From Chlamydiota bacterium (GTDB lineage Bacteria > Chlamydiota > Chlamydiia > Chlamydiales > SLFE01): a stretch of DNA of 10,052 nucleotides. The notes beneath the pieces were generated by a model. It saw only the letters and a list, made by a program, of their open reading frames with translations. It ran no database searches and was not told where the DNA came from. The stretch is taken from positions 1 through 10,052 of the forward strand of contig JAAKFL010000057.1 of NCBI GenBank assembly GCA_011065065.1, in the 5' to 3' direction. Position numbers and translations under genes: made by a program. Below, one piece after another: positions 1 to 7,148 of this stretch (position 1 is its first letter; each line of letters starts with the position of its first letter).

Positions 1-3000
1 AAATCCTCCGCACACTCATTTGCAAAGGCTTGCATGGCTCCCTTGTACTCTGATTTAAGCGTCCCAGGATAAACACACTCGTAGTAAAGGACCGGCGTCT
101 GATTTTTTTCATCGAAAAGCAGCCTAAAAATAGATCTTCCCACAATTTTATTATGCTCATCTTTTATCGCAATGATCCGATGCTTTCCATCCATGACATA
201 ACCCATCAAACCTTTATTAAGACACGCACTTCCGCCAACTCGCTGGCAGCTTCCACTGACTTCAGTCCCGGCAAGAAAAAGGTCTAAGGGATCATCACTA
301 TTCACGAGCATCCAAGCATCAACATTCCGATCCGCTGAAGGCTTTAACATTTGCTTGAGCTCCACAATATCATTAAGGAATTCGCTCTCAGGACTCAATT
401 CTCGTAAAAGATGTTCGATTTCCCGTAACTTATGGGTTGTGAAACTTTCGGGATTTCGAAAAAGATCGACTAAGAGATCATCCAGTTCACTGTACCGAAG
501 AACTCTCCTTCTTTTCGATGAATATCCCAAAAGAACGGCAAATTGTGGAAATTCCTCCATGGGTAAATGGCCATCATCCACTTTACATTTCAAATATTCA
601 GCTAAATCAAAATCGCCCTCTGTTGAAGTGTCCGGAAGATAGTCTCTCAACGGTTTTACATGTCCTTTTTTCCATTGATCTTTTAACCCCTCTCGAGAAG
701 CAAAAATGATCTCCAAATGCTCAGAATCTTCATACCGATTTTCCTGAAACTGATCTCGATCAACATCTTGAATAAAATCCCGGACAATGCCTTGCATCTT
801 TTCTAGATCCTCAGGTGAAAGCATTTGACACCCGGACATGTAAACCAAAAGAGCTTCAGGATGACGTTCGCCAAAAAATACTCTCTCAAACCTTTCAGGA
901 TTTTCGAGTGCCAAACCTGGTAAAAGCTCTTCAAATGCCAGTTTCAGACAAGAAAAAATCTGCTTTTGGACAGATGATTCAGGATCTAGGGATAATTTAT
1001 TCTCTTTTTCTAAAACACATAGAGCATTTAAAGCGTTAAGCTCTTCACAGAGTCTATGATTGGGTAATCGACTGAAGTAATTCAGACATTGTGCGATTTG
1101 AGCCGAACCGATTTGTATGGACTTTTCTAAATGCAGTAATCCTTTTAAAAGTAATGACAGCTTATTGCCATCATGAATCAGTTTTCTTGAAAAATATGTG
1201 ATTGGATTTGGTGAGATCTCAGGATTTTTCTTTTTCAAGTCCAAAAGCATCAACCTGACCAACAGAGAATTCTGAGATTGACGAGACGCTTGAATAAATT
1301 TCTGACACTCTCTTTTATCGGAAAGAGATTGCACTTGACTGACGAATTTTTTTATTAAGTCATATCTCAAATCCATATCACGAAGACGATAGAGAACTTT
1401 CAAGATTTTGGTTTGATGAAACAAATCTATTTGACCTTTTGAGAGACATAAGGCCGCTCGACTAATCGCATGATACATCCATAAAGCCAATTCATCTTGC
1501 AAATTTGAATCCTCAATCTGAATCAGGTCGTCAAGGCAAAGGAAGAGCGGGTCATATTTGACAGCCAGCCTCCTCAAATGTTGTAATGGTTTTGTTGGGA
1601 AGCTTTCATTTTTGAATAAATTCAAGAGAACTTTCCAGGCATCATTAAATTGATCAAAATTGGGATGGTTTTTGTTCTCAATTTGAAAATACTTTTTAAT
1701 TATGTCTAAATGATTCTGATTATCATTTTTCAGAGCCTTAGGCATCAATCCTGTGATTGAACTCAAAAGATCCGTAACTCTTCCATAAGCCATTTTCCAG
1801 TCAGAAAGCGGCTGTAGCATCAACTTTTTGCGCTCTTCCATCTCAAGACTTGTGAAACGAATCAGATCTCGATAATTTTCAAAAGTTTCCCTAACAGAAT
1901 CGTCCTCAAAATTAAATTGAGCTAAATATTGTACAAGTCGAAATGCTGACGATTGATGTTTTCCGAGCTCGAGTGCCAGCAGTTTGAGAAATTCTTGATC
2001 ATGAAAACCAAATTTCTGAATTTTTTTCGCAATTTCATCCGCAATATATCGATGCTTTGCCCATTTCAATAGGAGATCTTGTTTGGTTTTTTCATCTACA
2101 AATCTAAAATTTATGTGTAATTTGAGCAATGCTGCGGCGTCTGCAATACACTCGGGTGGAGATTTCTCGATTCTTTTGATGATGTAAGTCAAAAATTCTT
2201 GATTCACTAAATCATGTTTAATAAAAAAATTGATCAAACAATAAAGGCGAGTTGAAGACTCAGTCATTTTCCACCCAATCCTTGAAATAAGCTCACGATC
2301 ATGAATGTCATATATTCCAAAAAATTCACCTAGGTAATGAGCTGCTCCATCAGATTTAACCAATGTCCAAGCTAAAGCCTCTTGGGATTCTTGATCTTCA
2401 AAACCGAATTCCTTAAGATGAGACATGATATAGTAAAGACCTGCGCCATATCTGATACCCTCAAGTGCAAGATTCTCGAGAAATTTAACATCATCAAACC
2501 CAAATTTATGAAGATTTTTTGCAAGCTCTTCGGCACCATTGCGATGTTTGATCATTTCACGTGCTAGCTTCTTCACGCTATCGGGATCATCAAAATGAAA
2601 ATTTTCAAAATGGAGAATAAGGGCTTTGGCCCCCTCCCCATATTTCACAATTTTAAATGCGAAATACGTGACAATCTCACTCTCTTCGATCGGAAATTTT
2701 TTGAAATAAACCGCCAAAGCAGCAGCCCCCTCTTCTGTTTCAACACACTGAAGGGCGACTTGTATCAGTTCTTCCTCAGTTAAACCAAAACAATCGATAT
2801 TTTTTACAAAAGTTTGAGTCACATGGCCGTACTCAATGATACTCAAAGCGAGCTTGCGGAGTATATGTGATTTAAAATAAGTAAAACTTTCAATATTTTC
2901 TGCAAATGTTCCGGCCCCATCTTTGTATTGAATGATTTTGGTGACAAGTTTGAGACAAAACTCTAAATTTTTAAATCCAAATTTCTCGAAATTTCTTGCC

Positions 3001-4082
3001 AATCCTTTAGCTCCGCAATTCGTTTTGCAAAGTTCCTGAGCGATCTTTTTCTTAAAGTCAACCTTCTTAAAATTGAACTGATCGATGAAATCGGCAAATA
3101 TGGCGGCAAATGAACTATTTGCCAATCTTATGGCAAGCTTTTGAAGCCTGTTATCATCAAGATTAAACTTTCTGATATTTTTTAGAAGCGCACGACAGCG
3201 TTCCTTATGCAGAAAACATGCCTCTACAATTTTGAGCTTGAAATCCAAATCCATAAAATGAAATTTATCAATATTGGAAGCCAGTTCACTAATTCTTTCC
3301 TTTTCAAGCAATTTTAGGGCGAGGATCTTTAGAAAATCACTTTCAAACCCCAATTGATCAAAATGTTTTACAAAAGCCTTCGACACCCAATATTCCCCTG
3401 CCATCCATAAAGCCATCTCTTTGAGATCTGAATCCTTCACACAAAATTTTCGAATATTGGGAACCAAAAAATAGGATATGCTATAATTTTTAACTAATTC
3501 GGTCGCCAGCCTTTTTAAAAAATTTGAGTCCCGAAAACCAAACTTTTCAAGATTTAAAATCAGTGCTTTACATGTAGATTCTCCATATACTATATTTTCC
3601 CGATCCATGGCAATGGTCAATGCGAAGGAATGTCTCGTTTTCAAATCGTCAATACCTAGCTTATCGAAATAAGTGACCACTGCACATCCGCCAAATCCTA
3701 TTGGGAGAATCGTCGAAAGAATCAATCTCTTATATGCCTCATCGCCCTGAGTCAAAGCGTCAATATTTTGAATCAAAATTTCAGCCAAATGCTGTTTCTT
3801 GACCATTTTCCTTGCGATTTTCAGCTTAAATTCGGCATCCATCGTTTTAATGATCTCTAAATGATCTTCAAAGAATGAAGGATCAGATAGGATTTTCTGG
3901 AGCCACTCTTCCTGAGACCAAAAAGGCTTTAATCTTTTTAATAGAGGTTCACTATAAGAATATTCTTTAATGATAGGCAGCGCCGTATCGCTGACAGGGT
4001 CATGATCTTTATCGTTCCAATCTCTTTGATGACTTTGGTGATTACCAGTTACAAAATAAAATATTTTTCCATCAAATTCCAT
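1..4082 (-). CDS. Giant alpha-helical repeat protein, carboxy end cut by the window edge
   Basis: I do not recognise a named family. The frame runs without a stop from ATG at 4082 to the left edge, giving at least 1360 residues. The start has AGGA at 4090-4093, 7 nt upstream. Residues 1-70 are polar with no signal peptide or membrane segment (MEFDGKIFYF...). Residues about 74-735 are roughly 20 tandem repeats of about 32 residues, with a consensus close to KNIxKFGFxDxxFLxxLALxIIKYxxGAxALA. Residues about 735-1240 are still helix-rich and leucine-rich but less regular. Residues 1262-1335 form a distinct block (GTEVSGSCQR, GLMGYVMDGK, IIAIKDE, VGRSIFRLL). Repeats of this kind normally fold as an alpha-solenoid and bind proteins, so a scaffold or a secreted host-interacting protein is plausible, but this is inference. 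The gene is divergent from apeB. The reading frame is certain; the function is unknown. Confidence 0.9.
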   Translation of the reverse strand, partial: MEFDGKIFYFVTGNHQSHQRDWNDKDHDPVSDTALPIIKEYSYSEPLLKRLKPFWSQEEWLQKILSDPSFFEDHLEIIKTMDAEFKLKIARKMVKKQHLAEILIQNIDALTQGDEAYKRLILSTILPIGFGGCAVVTYFDKLGIDDLKTRHSFALTIAMDRENIVYGESTCKALILNLEKFGFRDSNFLKRLATELVKNYSISYFLVPNIRKFCVKDSDLKEMALWMAGEYWVSKAFVKHFDQLGFESDFLKILALKLLEKERISELASNIDKFHFMDLDFKLKIVEACFLHKERCRALLKNIRKFNLDDNRLQKLAIRLANSSFAAIFADFIDQFNFKKVDFKKKIAQELCKTNCGAKGLARNFEKFGFKNLEFCLKLVTKIIQYKDGAGTFAENIESFTYFKSHILRKLALSIIEYGHVTQTFVKNIDCFGLTEEELIQVALQCVETEEGAAALAVYFKKFPIEESEIVTYFAFKIVKYGEGAKALILHFENFHFDDPDSVKKLAREMIKHRNGAEELAKNLHKFGFDDVKFLENLALEGIRYGAGLYYIMSHLKEFGFEDQESQEALAWTLVKSDGAAHYLGEFFGIYDIHDRELISRIGWKMTESSTRLYCLINFFIKHDLVNQEFLTYIIKRIEKSPPECIADAAALLKLHINFRFVDEKTKQDLLLKWAKHRYIADEIAKKIQKFGFHDQEFLKLLALELGKHQSSAFRLVQYLAQFNFEDDSVRETFENYRDLIRFTSLEMEERKKLMLQPLSDWKMAYGRVTDLLSSITGLMPKALKNDNQNHLDIIKKYFQIENKNHPNFDQFNDAWKVLLNLFKNESFPTKPLQHLRRLAVKYDPLFLCLDDLIQIEDSNLQDELALWMYHAISRAALCLSKGQIDLFHQTKILKVLYRLRDMDLRYDLIKKFVSQVQSLSDKRECQKFIQASRQSQNSLLVRLMLLDLKKKNPEISPNPITYFSRKLIHDGNKLSLLLKGLLHLEKSIQIGSAQIAQCLNYFSRLPNHRLCEELNALNALCVLEKENKLSLDPESSVQKQIFSCLKLAFEELLPGLALENPERFERVFFGERHPEALLVYMSGCQMLSPEDLEKMQGIVRDFIQDVDRDQFQENRYEDSEHLEIIFASREGLKDQWKKGHVKPLRDYLPDTSTEGDFDLAEYLKCKVDDGHLPMEEFPQFAVLLGYSSKRRRVLRYSELDDLLVDLFRNPESFTTHKLREIEHLLRELSPESEFLNDIVELKQMLKPSADRNVDAWMLVNSDDPLDLFLAGTEVSGSCQRVGGSACLNKGLMGYVMDGKHRIIAIKDEHNKIVGRSIFRLLFDEKNQTPVLYYECVYPGTLKSEYKGAMQAFANECAED
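78..299 (-). other. Compact carboxy-terminal block with GSCQ motif in the giant protein
   Basis: This covers residues 1262-1335 of the giant protein. Unlike the helical repeats before it, the block looks like a mixed alpha/beta fold. DPLDLFLAGTEVSGSCQR is followed by GLMGYVMDGKHRIIAIKDE, which suggests a beta hairpin around a DGK turn. Next come KIVGRSIFRLLFDE and VLYYECVYPG, which suggest two further strands. C1279, C1287, D1298, R1302 and R1316 stand out as candidates for functional residues. I have an impression that similar blocks occur at the end of other large proteins of environmental chlamydiae, but cannot confirm it here. No enzymatic activity is assigned. Confidence 0.5.
1878..3863 (-). 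repeat. Array of about 20 degenerate 32-residue protein repeats within the giant CDS
   Basis: Register was read by hand. Units start at residues of about 105, 137, 176, 208, 239, 269, 301, 331, 363, 395, 427, 458, 490, 522, 554, 586, 618, 650, 686 and 718. Most are exactly 32 residues; exceptions are 30, 31, 36 and 39. Each has a short helix-like stretch (KNIxKF), a turn (GFxD or NFxD), a longer amphipathic stretch (FLxxLALxIIKY) and often a small-residue GA before the next unit. Two of the cleanest are residues 522-553 and 686-717. Copies are diverged in sequence, so this is an old, functionally constrained repeat rather than a recent DNA tandem duplication. A two-helix solenoid of the HEAT/ARM type is the likely fold, by analogy only. 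Confidence 0.8.
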
Positions 4083-4089
4083 TGATTCA

Positions 4090-4093
4090 TCCT
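4090..4093 (-). promoter_or_regulatory. Ribosome binding site of the giant repeat protein
   Basis: AGGA on the minus strand lies 7 nt before the ATG at 4082. It decides the start. Another ATG at 4090 is in a different frame and closes after about 12 codons, so it is not the start of this protein. Confidence 0.6.
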
Positions 4094-4162
4094 AATAAAC
4101 GACAATTTATGAAATACTATCCGTTAAATTTTTGCAAGTGTGTAATGAATGCCATAATTTGT

Positions 4163-4180
4163 TTTTCGTCCTTTTCGTCC
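4163..4180. repeat. Perfect 9-bp tandem duplication TTTTCGTCC
   Basis: TTTTCGTCC occurs twice head to tail at 4163-4171 and 4172-4180, or GGACGAAAA read on the other strand. It sits just left of the direct repeat and shares the 9-bp unit length of the neighbouring palindromic repeats. It has no coding role. Confidence 0.75.
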
Positions 4181-4216
4181 CAAAACATGCTAAGCCACAA
4201 TAACTTTCATTTTATG
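4180..4216 (+). repeat. Left copy of a 37-bp direct repeat flanking the palindrome
   Basis: This copy matches 4372-4408 with two mismatches. The last 28 bp (4189-4216, beginning GCTAAGCCACAATAAC) are identical. Its end overlaps the first three bases of the left palindrome arm. It contains CTAAGCCAC (4190-4198), which recurs at the other end of the window. Confidence 0.9.
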
Positions 4217-4331
4217 ACGAATAAATTCACAGGATTAACAGGATCGTAAACGACAGGATATACAGGATTCTCCTTAATCTTGTTTATCCTGTCGTTTACG
4301 ATCCTGTTAATCCTGTAAATTTATTCGTCAT
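4214..4331. repeat. 118-bp near-perfect palindrome built of ACAGGAT 9-bp units
   Basis: The left arm 4214-4269 and the right arm 4276-4331 are reverse complements over 56 bp with three mismatches. They are separated by a 6-nt loop (CTCCTT). The left arm begins ATGACGAATAAATT. It then carries four 9-bp units starting ACAGGAT at 4229, 4238, 4253 and 4262, with the spacer TAAACG after the second. Transcribed from either strand it would form a very stable hairpin. It lies between two divergent start codons, so it is not an end-of-gene terminator for either neighbour. It resembles the dispersed ACAGGATTAACAGGAT intergenic repeats found in several bacterial genomes. A non-autonomous mobile element is one reading. 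Confidence 0.9.
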
Positions 4332-4371
4332 AGAAAAGATGTGTAGAATTGTAAGAGCTTGCCTACGGATT

Positions 4372-4408
4372 CCAAAAAGTGCTAAGCCACAATAACTTTC
4401 ATTTTATG
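4372..4408 (+). repeat. Right copy of the 37-bp direct repeat, directly upstream of apeB
   Basis: This is the partner of 4180-4216, offset by 192 bp. It ends 25 bp before the apeB start codon, so the repeat supplies much of the upstream region of that gene. A TACAAT hexamer at 4421-4426 could be a -10 box with a poor -35 (TTCATT at 4398-4403, inside this copy) at 17-bp spacing. That would give a nearly leaderless transcript and is only a weak candidate. Confidence 0.85.
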
Positions 4409-4433
4409 GAGGATTTCCTGTACAATAGGGTCT

Positions 4434-5702
4434 ATGGAAGCTAATGATATCTTACTCGATTTTGTCAGATTTCTCGAAAGTTCTCCCACGGCGTGGCAAG
4501 CGACTGATCACGCTGCAGAACGTTTGCTCGATTCTGGATTTACAGAACTTCATGAAGGAAATTTTTGGAGCCTCGAACCCGAAGGAAAGTATTTTGTCAT
4601 TCGAAATGGATCTTCTCTTTGCGCATTCATTCTACCCAAAGAAAATACCGAAAACATTCGCTTAATTGGATCGCATACCGACAGTCCCGGATTCAAATTA
4701 AAACCTCATCCTGAATACTCCCACAAAAATATGGTGATGTTTGGGGTAGAAGTGTATGGAAGTCCTCTATTGAATTCTTGGCTAAACCGCGATTTAGGGA
4801 TTGCGGGAAGAGTCATGGTTCTCAATGAACAGGGACACATTGAAGAACACCATGTCGTCTTAGATCAACATCCGGTGACAATTCCGCAACTGGCCATTCA
4901 TTTAGATCGCGAAGTGAATTCGAAAGGGCTTCTTCTCAATAAACAACAACATACTTCAGCCATCGCCACACTCGAGAAAATCCCTTCAGGGAATTATCTC
5001 GAACGTTTATTAAGGGATCGTATTTCCTTTCAAACACTTTTGGGACATGATCTGTTCCTTTATCCCTTAGATCGCGTACAGTTTTTAGGACAAGATTATG
5101 AAATGCTTTCTTCCTACCGTATCGATAACTTAGCGGGAGTTCATGCCAGTCTCTTAGCTCTTTTGGAACAAGAAGTGGATGTGAACACACTGAAGATGGT
5201 GATGTTTTGGGATAATGAAGAAGTGGGTTCTGCCACTCCGCAAGGAGCCGAGTCCCCTTTTGTCAGCCATGTTTTAGAAAGAATCCTCGAACGACCAAAC
5301 TTGTTAAGAATTCTTGCAAAGAGCTTATGCGTTTCTGTCGATTTAGCACATGCCGTGCATCCCAATTATCCTGAGAAGCATGATCCTTTGCATAGTCCCG
5401 TGTTGGGAGGAGGCATCGTGATCAAACACAATGCGCAACAACGTTATGCCACTGATGCTCGTTCACTTTCGGATCTCAAAAAAATTGCCACGGAACAAAA
5501 GATTCCCCTTCAAGAATTTGTTGTGCGATCTGATATTCCTTGTGGATCAACAATTGGGCCTCTGCATGCCAAAATGACAGGGATGCCCACAGTGGATATC
5601 GGCATCCCTCAATTATCGATGCATGCAGCTCGAGAGCTGATTGCATGCGAAGACCATGTACACATGGTCGATCTTCTTTCACATATCTTCAAATACAAAT
5701 AA
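4434..5702 (+). CDS. apeB: M18-family metallo-aminopeptidase (aspartyl aminopeptidase-like), probably cytoplasmic
   Basis: A complete 422-residue enzyme of peptidase family M18, which removes amino-terminal residues from peptides with two metal ions and usually works as a dodecamer in the cytoplasm. All hallmarks are present in order: SHTDSPGFKLKP (H81, D83), NSWLNRDLGIAGRV (113-127), SYRIDNLAGVHA (D231), DNEEVGSATPQGAES (E262 and E263), VDLAHAVHPNY (D303), CGSTIGP (370-376) and the late SMHAARE (H397). By family knowledge these supply the metal ligands and the catalytic glutamate. The length is normal for bacterial M18. The amino end (ANDILLDFVRFLESSPTAWQA) aligns with the usual family start, which supports ATG 4434 although no strong Shine-Dalgarno sequence is adjacent. 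The nearest GGAGG, at 4408-4412, is about 21 nt upstream. Substrate preference cannot be read from the sequence. No signal peptide is seen, and the gene appears to stand alone. Confidence 0.95.
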   Translation: MEANDILLDFVRFLESSPTAWQATDHAAERLLDSGFTELHEGNFWSLEPEGKYFVIRNGSSLCAFILPKENTENIRLIGSHTDSPGFKLKPHPEYSHKNMVMFGVEVYGSPLLNSWLNRDLGIAGRVMVLNEQGHIEEHHVVLDQHPVTIPQLAIHLDREVNSKGLLLNKQQHTSAIATLEKIPSGNYLERLLRDRISFQTLLGHDLFLYPLDRVQFLGQDYEMLSSYRIDNLAGVHASLLALLEQEVDVNTLKMVMFWDNEEVGSATPQGAESPFVSHVLERILERPNLLRILAKSLCVSVDLAHAVHPNYPEKHDPLHSPVLGGGIVIKHNAQQRYATDARSLSDLKKIATEQKIPLQEFVVRSDIPCGSTIGPLHAKMTGMPTVDIGIPQLSMHAARELIACEDHVHMVDLLSHIFKYK

Positions 5703-5711
5703 TTCTCAATA

Positions 5712-6872
5712 CTAAGCAGCGTTTTCACTCATCTGCTCGTAATCCAAATTCAGCCACATCTTCTCAAGCAACTCATACATCTCACGAGATGATTCATATG
5801 ACGGATTATCGCTAAAGTGTTTCACTAAATCTGCAAGAACACCATCACGGTTACTAGCGGATAAACCTTTCAACTCTTCCCGTATTGCAGCCACAAGTGC
5901 TAATCGTGGATCGTTGGGATTTTCCTTTTGGATTTGCTCGAATAAACTTCCTTGAGAAATCATATTCAACAACTCTTCTTCTGTAATCCAACCAGTTTCC
6001 TTTTCATAAAACATCGTTAGCGCACTGAGCAAAAACGAAAGATTCATTCTCGCAATCAAATCAGACTTCTGATCACCAGTCAATGCTGAAAATCTGGCAT
6101 CCTGTGCGATCACATCCCGCACCACACCCGACTGCACCATCTGCAATGTTGCGTACGCTAGCTGACTCGCTAGTGCACCTTTGGGCAAATTCCCTTTTGT
6201 GGCTTGTGCTGTTCCTGTCAAGGAAAGTAAAATCGGCGAGATCAACCCCGCTGAAATCAAAGCGCCTGTCATTGCTAGAGCTTCTGCCATCTCCGGAGGC
6301 ACTACTCCAAAAATCCCAGGATTCAAATTGTGTAAATTACTTAAAGCTATAGGATTCGCAGCAGCGCTTAATTGAGTGATAGCAAAAGCTGACATCATCG
6401 TAAAACCCATCAAATTCGCCACCGCTAATTGCGTTGAAGAAACTCCGCTAACCTGCGCTTCTTCCTTTGATGAGTAGTTCGCTGCAAACTGACCAATTCT
6501 ATCAAAACCCATCCGAATCGCTCGCTCAATTTCCTCTTTATTAGCCTTTTTATTTTCTTCAATACCTCGTGCCCAAACATCCAGAATCGCATTGATCACT
6601 GTCGCTTCAACACTGTTGAAAAGCAACATAAATGCTTCGACATCATTACGCGCTGGTCTAAAAACTTCAGGATCCAACAGTAATGGCTGGCCGGGAGCTT
6701 GGACCCCTTTCTCTACATCTTTCTGCTGGGCTTGTTGAATGGAGTCTGTTTGGGTAACAGGTGTTTCTACAGTCTCAGAACCCGTTGTCTCGGTTTGTTC
6801 TGTAGATGTTGAAGGGGTAATACCTTTTAATTGATTGAGAAGATCATCTAAATTTCCTAATCCTTCTGACAT
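5712..6872 (-). CDS. Unrecognised protein with two hydrophobic segments; possible type III secretion translocator or substrate
   Basis: 386 residues and no cysteine. I chose ATG 6872 because GAGGT lies 4 nt upstream; an in-frame GTG at 6887 would add five residues but lacks a comparable site. Residues 1-60 are polar and rich in Thr, Ser, Gln and Glu with no cleavable signal peptide, after a short amphipathic start (LGNLDDLLNQLKG). Residues 75-130 look like amphipathic helices that may coil (FMLLFNSVEATVINAILDVW, then a Lys/Glu-rich stretch). Two hydrophobic segments follow, about 147-178 and 195-220, separated by an Asn/Pro-rich turn. The rest (230-386) is soluble and helical with an acidic end. 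A disordered amino end, coiled coil and two membrane segments resemble type III translocators such as YopB/CopB in outline only. A membrane-associated effector is the alternative. The gene converges on apeB with a 9-bp gap. The CDS is well supported; the role is a guess. Confidence 0.85.
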   Translation of the reverse strand: MSEGLGNLDDLLNQLKGITPSTSTEQTETTGSETVETPVTQTDSIQQAQQKDVEKGVQAPGQPLLLDPEVFRPARNDVEAFMLLFNSVEATVINAILDVWARGIEENKKANKEEIERAIRMGFDRIGQFAANYSSKEEAQVSGVSSTQLAVANLMGFTMMSAFAITQLSAAANPIALSNLHNLNPGIFGVVPPEMAEALAMTGALISAGLISPILLSLTGTAQATKGNLPKGALASQLAYATLQMVQSGVVRDVIAQDARFSALTGDQKSDLIARMNLSFLLSALTMFYEKETGWITEEELLNMISQGSLFEQIQKENPNDPRLALVAAIREELKGLSASNRDGVLADLVKHFSDNPSYESSREMYELLEKMWLNLDYEQMSENAA

Positions 6873-6876
6873 ATTT

Positions 6877-6881
6877 ACCTC
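6877..6881 (-). promoter_or_regulatory. Ribosome binding site deciding the start at 6872
   Basis: GAGGT on the minus strand lies 4 nt from ATG 6872. If the upstream GTG (6887) were used, this strong site would sit inside the coding sequence, so the ATG is preferred. Confidence 0.65.
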
Positions 6882-7134
6882 ATTCACTATTTGTTAATAA
6901 AATGAGAGAACATAAAAACTATTACAATAAACTTCCTCTCTACATTATATTATAACACATTATAATAATATTTTCATTTATAATTTTACTAATAAATCTG
7001 TAAAGAAAGCCAATTTTTCTATTTTTTGCTCGATTTTATACAATTTTTGAGCGAATATTCCAGAGAGAAGCGTCGAGTTTTGCGTTTATTCTTCACAAAA
7101 TCTCTTCTTTTCGCTTATTCTGGCTGCAATTGAG
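6882..7134. other. AT-rich divergent intergenic region, presumably with both promoters
   Basis: No gene is seen here. Positions 6940-7000 are almost pure A/T. On the minus strand there are three overlapping TATAAT matches (6944-6949, 6949-6954, 6959-6964) that could serve the gene ending at 5712, but none has a convincing -35 box at proper spacing. On the plus strand TATACAAT (7037-7044) is the best -10-like element for the metal operon, also without a good -35. No clear operator palindrome or metal-regulator box was recognised. Confidence 0.5.
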
Positions 7135-7139
7135 AGGAG
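7135..7139 (+). promoter_or_regulatory. Ribosome binding site of the VIT1/CCC1-like gene
   Basis: AGGAG lies 9 nt before ATG 7149, within a purine-rich run that continues as AAGGGG to 7145. Confidence 0.65.
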
Positions 7140-7148
7140 AAGGGGTTC

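Noticed and set aside
236..250. GSCQ as a papain-like GSCW active-site motif
   Set aside because: The following residue is Gln instead of Trp, no matching downstream His and Asn contexts are visible, and the surrounding sequence does not resemble a papain fold.
355..1039. Short plus-strand frames near 355-642, 518-709 and 815-1039
   Set aside because: They lie antisense to the uninterrupted giant minus-strand frame, have no ribosome binding sites of note and show no recognisable protein features.
2382..2783. Plus-strand frames of about 60 residues at 2382-2567 and 2595-2783
   Set aside because: They are complements of the periodic repeat region of the giant gene; their apparent open frames follow from its biased codons.
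4054..4090. ATG at 4090 as the start of the giant protein
   Set aside because: It is in another frame and reaches a stop after about 12 codons; ATG 4082 with AGGA at 7 nt is in the long frame.
4214..4331. Palindrome as an intrinsic terminator
   Set aside because: It lies between two divergent gene starts, is far longer than a terminator stem, is AT-rich and lacks a following T-run.
4180..4408. CRISPR array from spaced direct repeats
   Set aside because: Only two copies 192 bp apart are present, with a palindrome rather than a unique spacer between them, and no cas genes are in the window.
4406..4444. Possible leader peptide MEDFLYNRVYGS overlapping the apeB start
   Set aside because: It has no ribosome binding site, begins inside the dispersed direct repeat and has no attenuation-like structure downstream.
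4936..5682. Minus-strand frames within apeB (4936-5190, 5141-5365, 5476-5682)
   Set aside because: They are antisense to a fully conserved M18 enzyme and carry no motif of their own.
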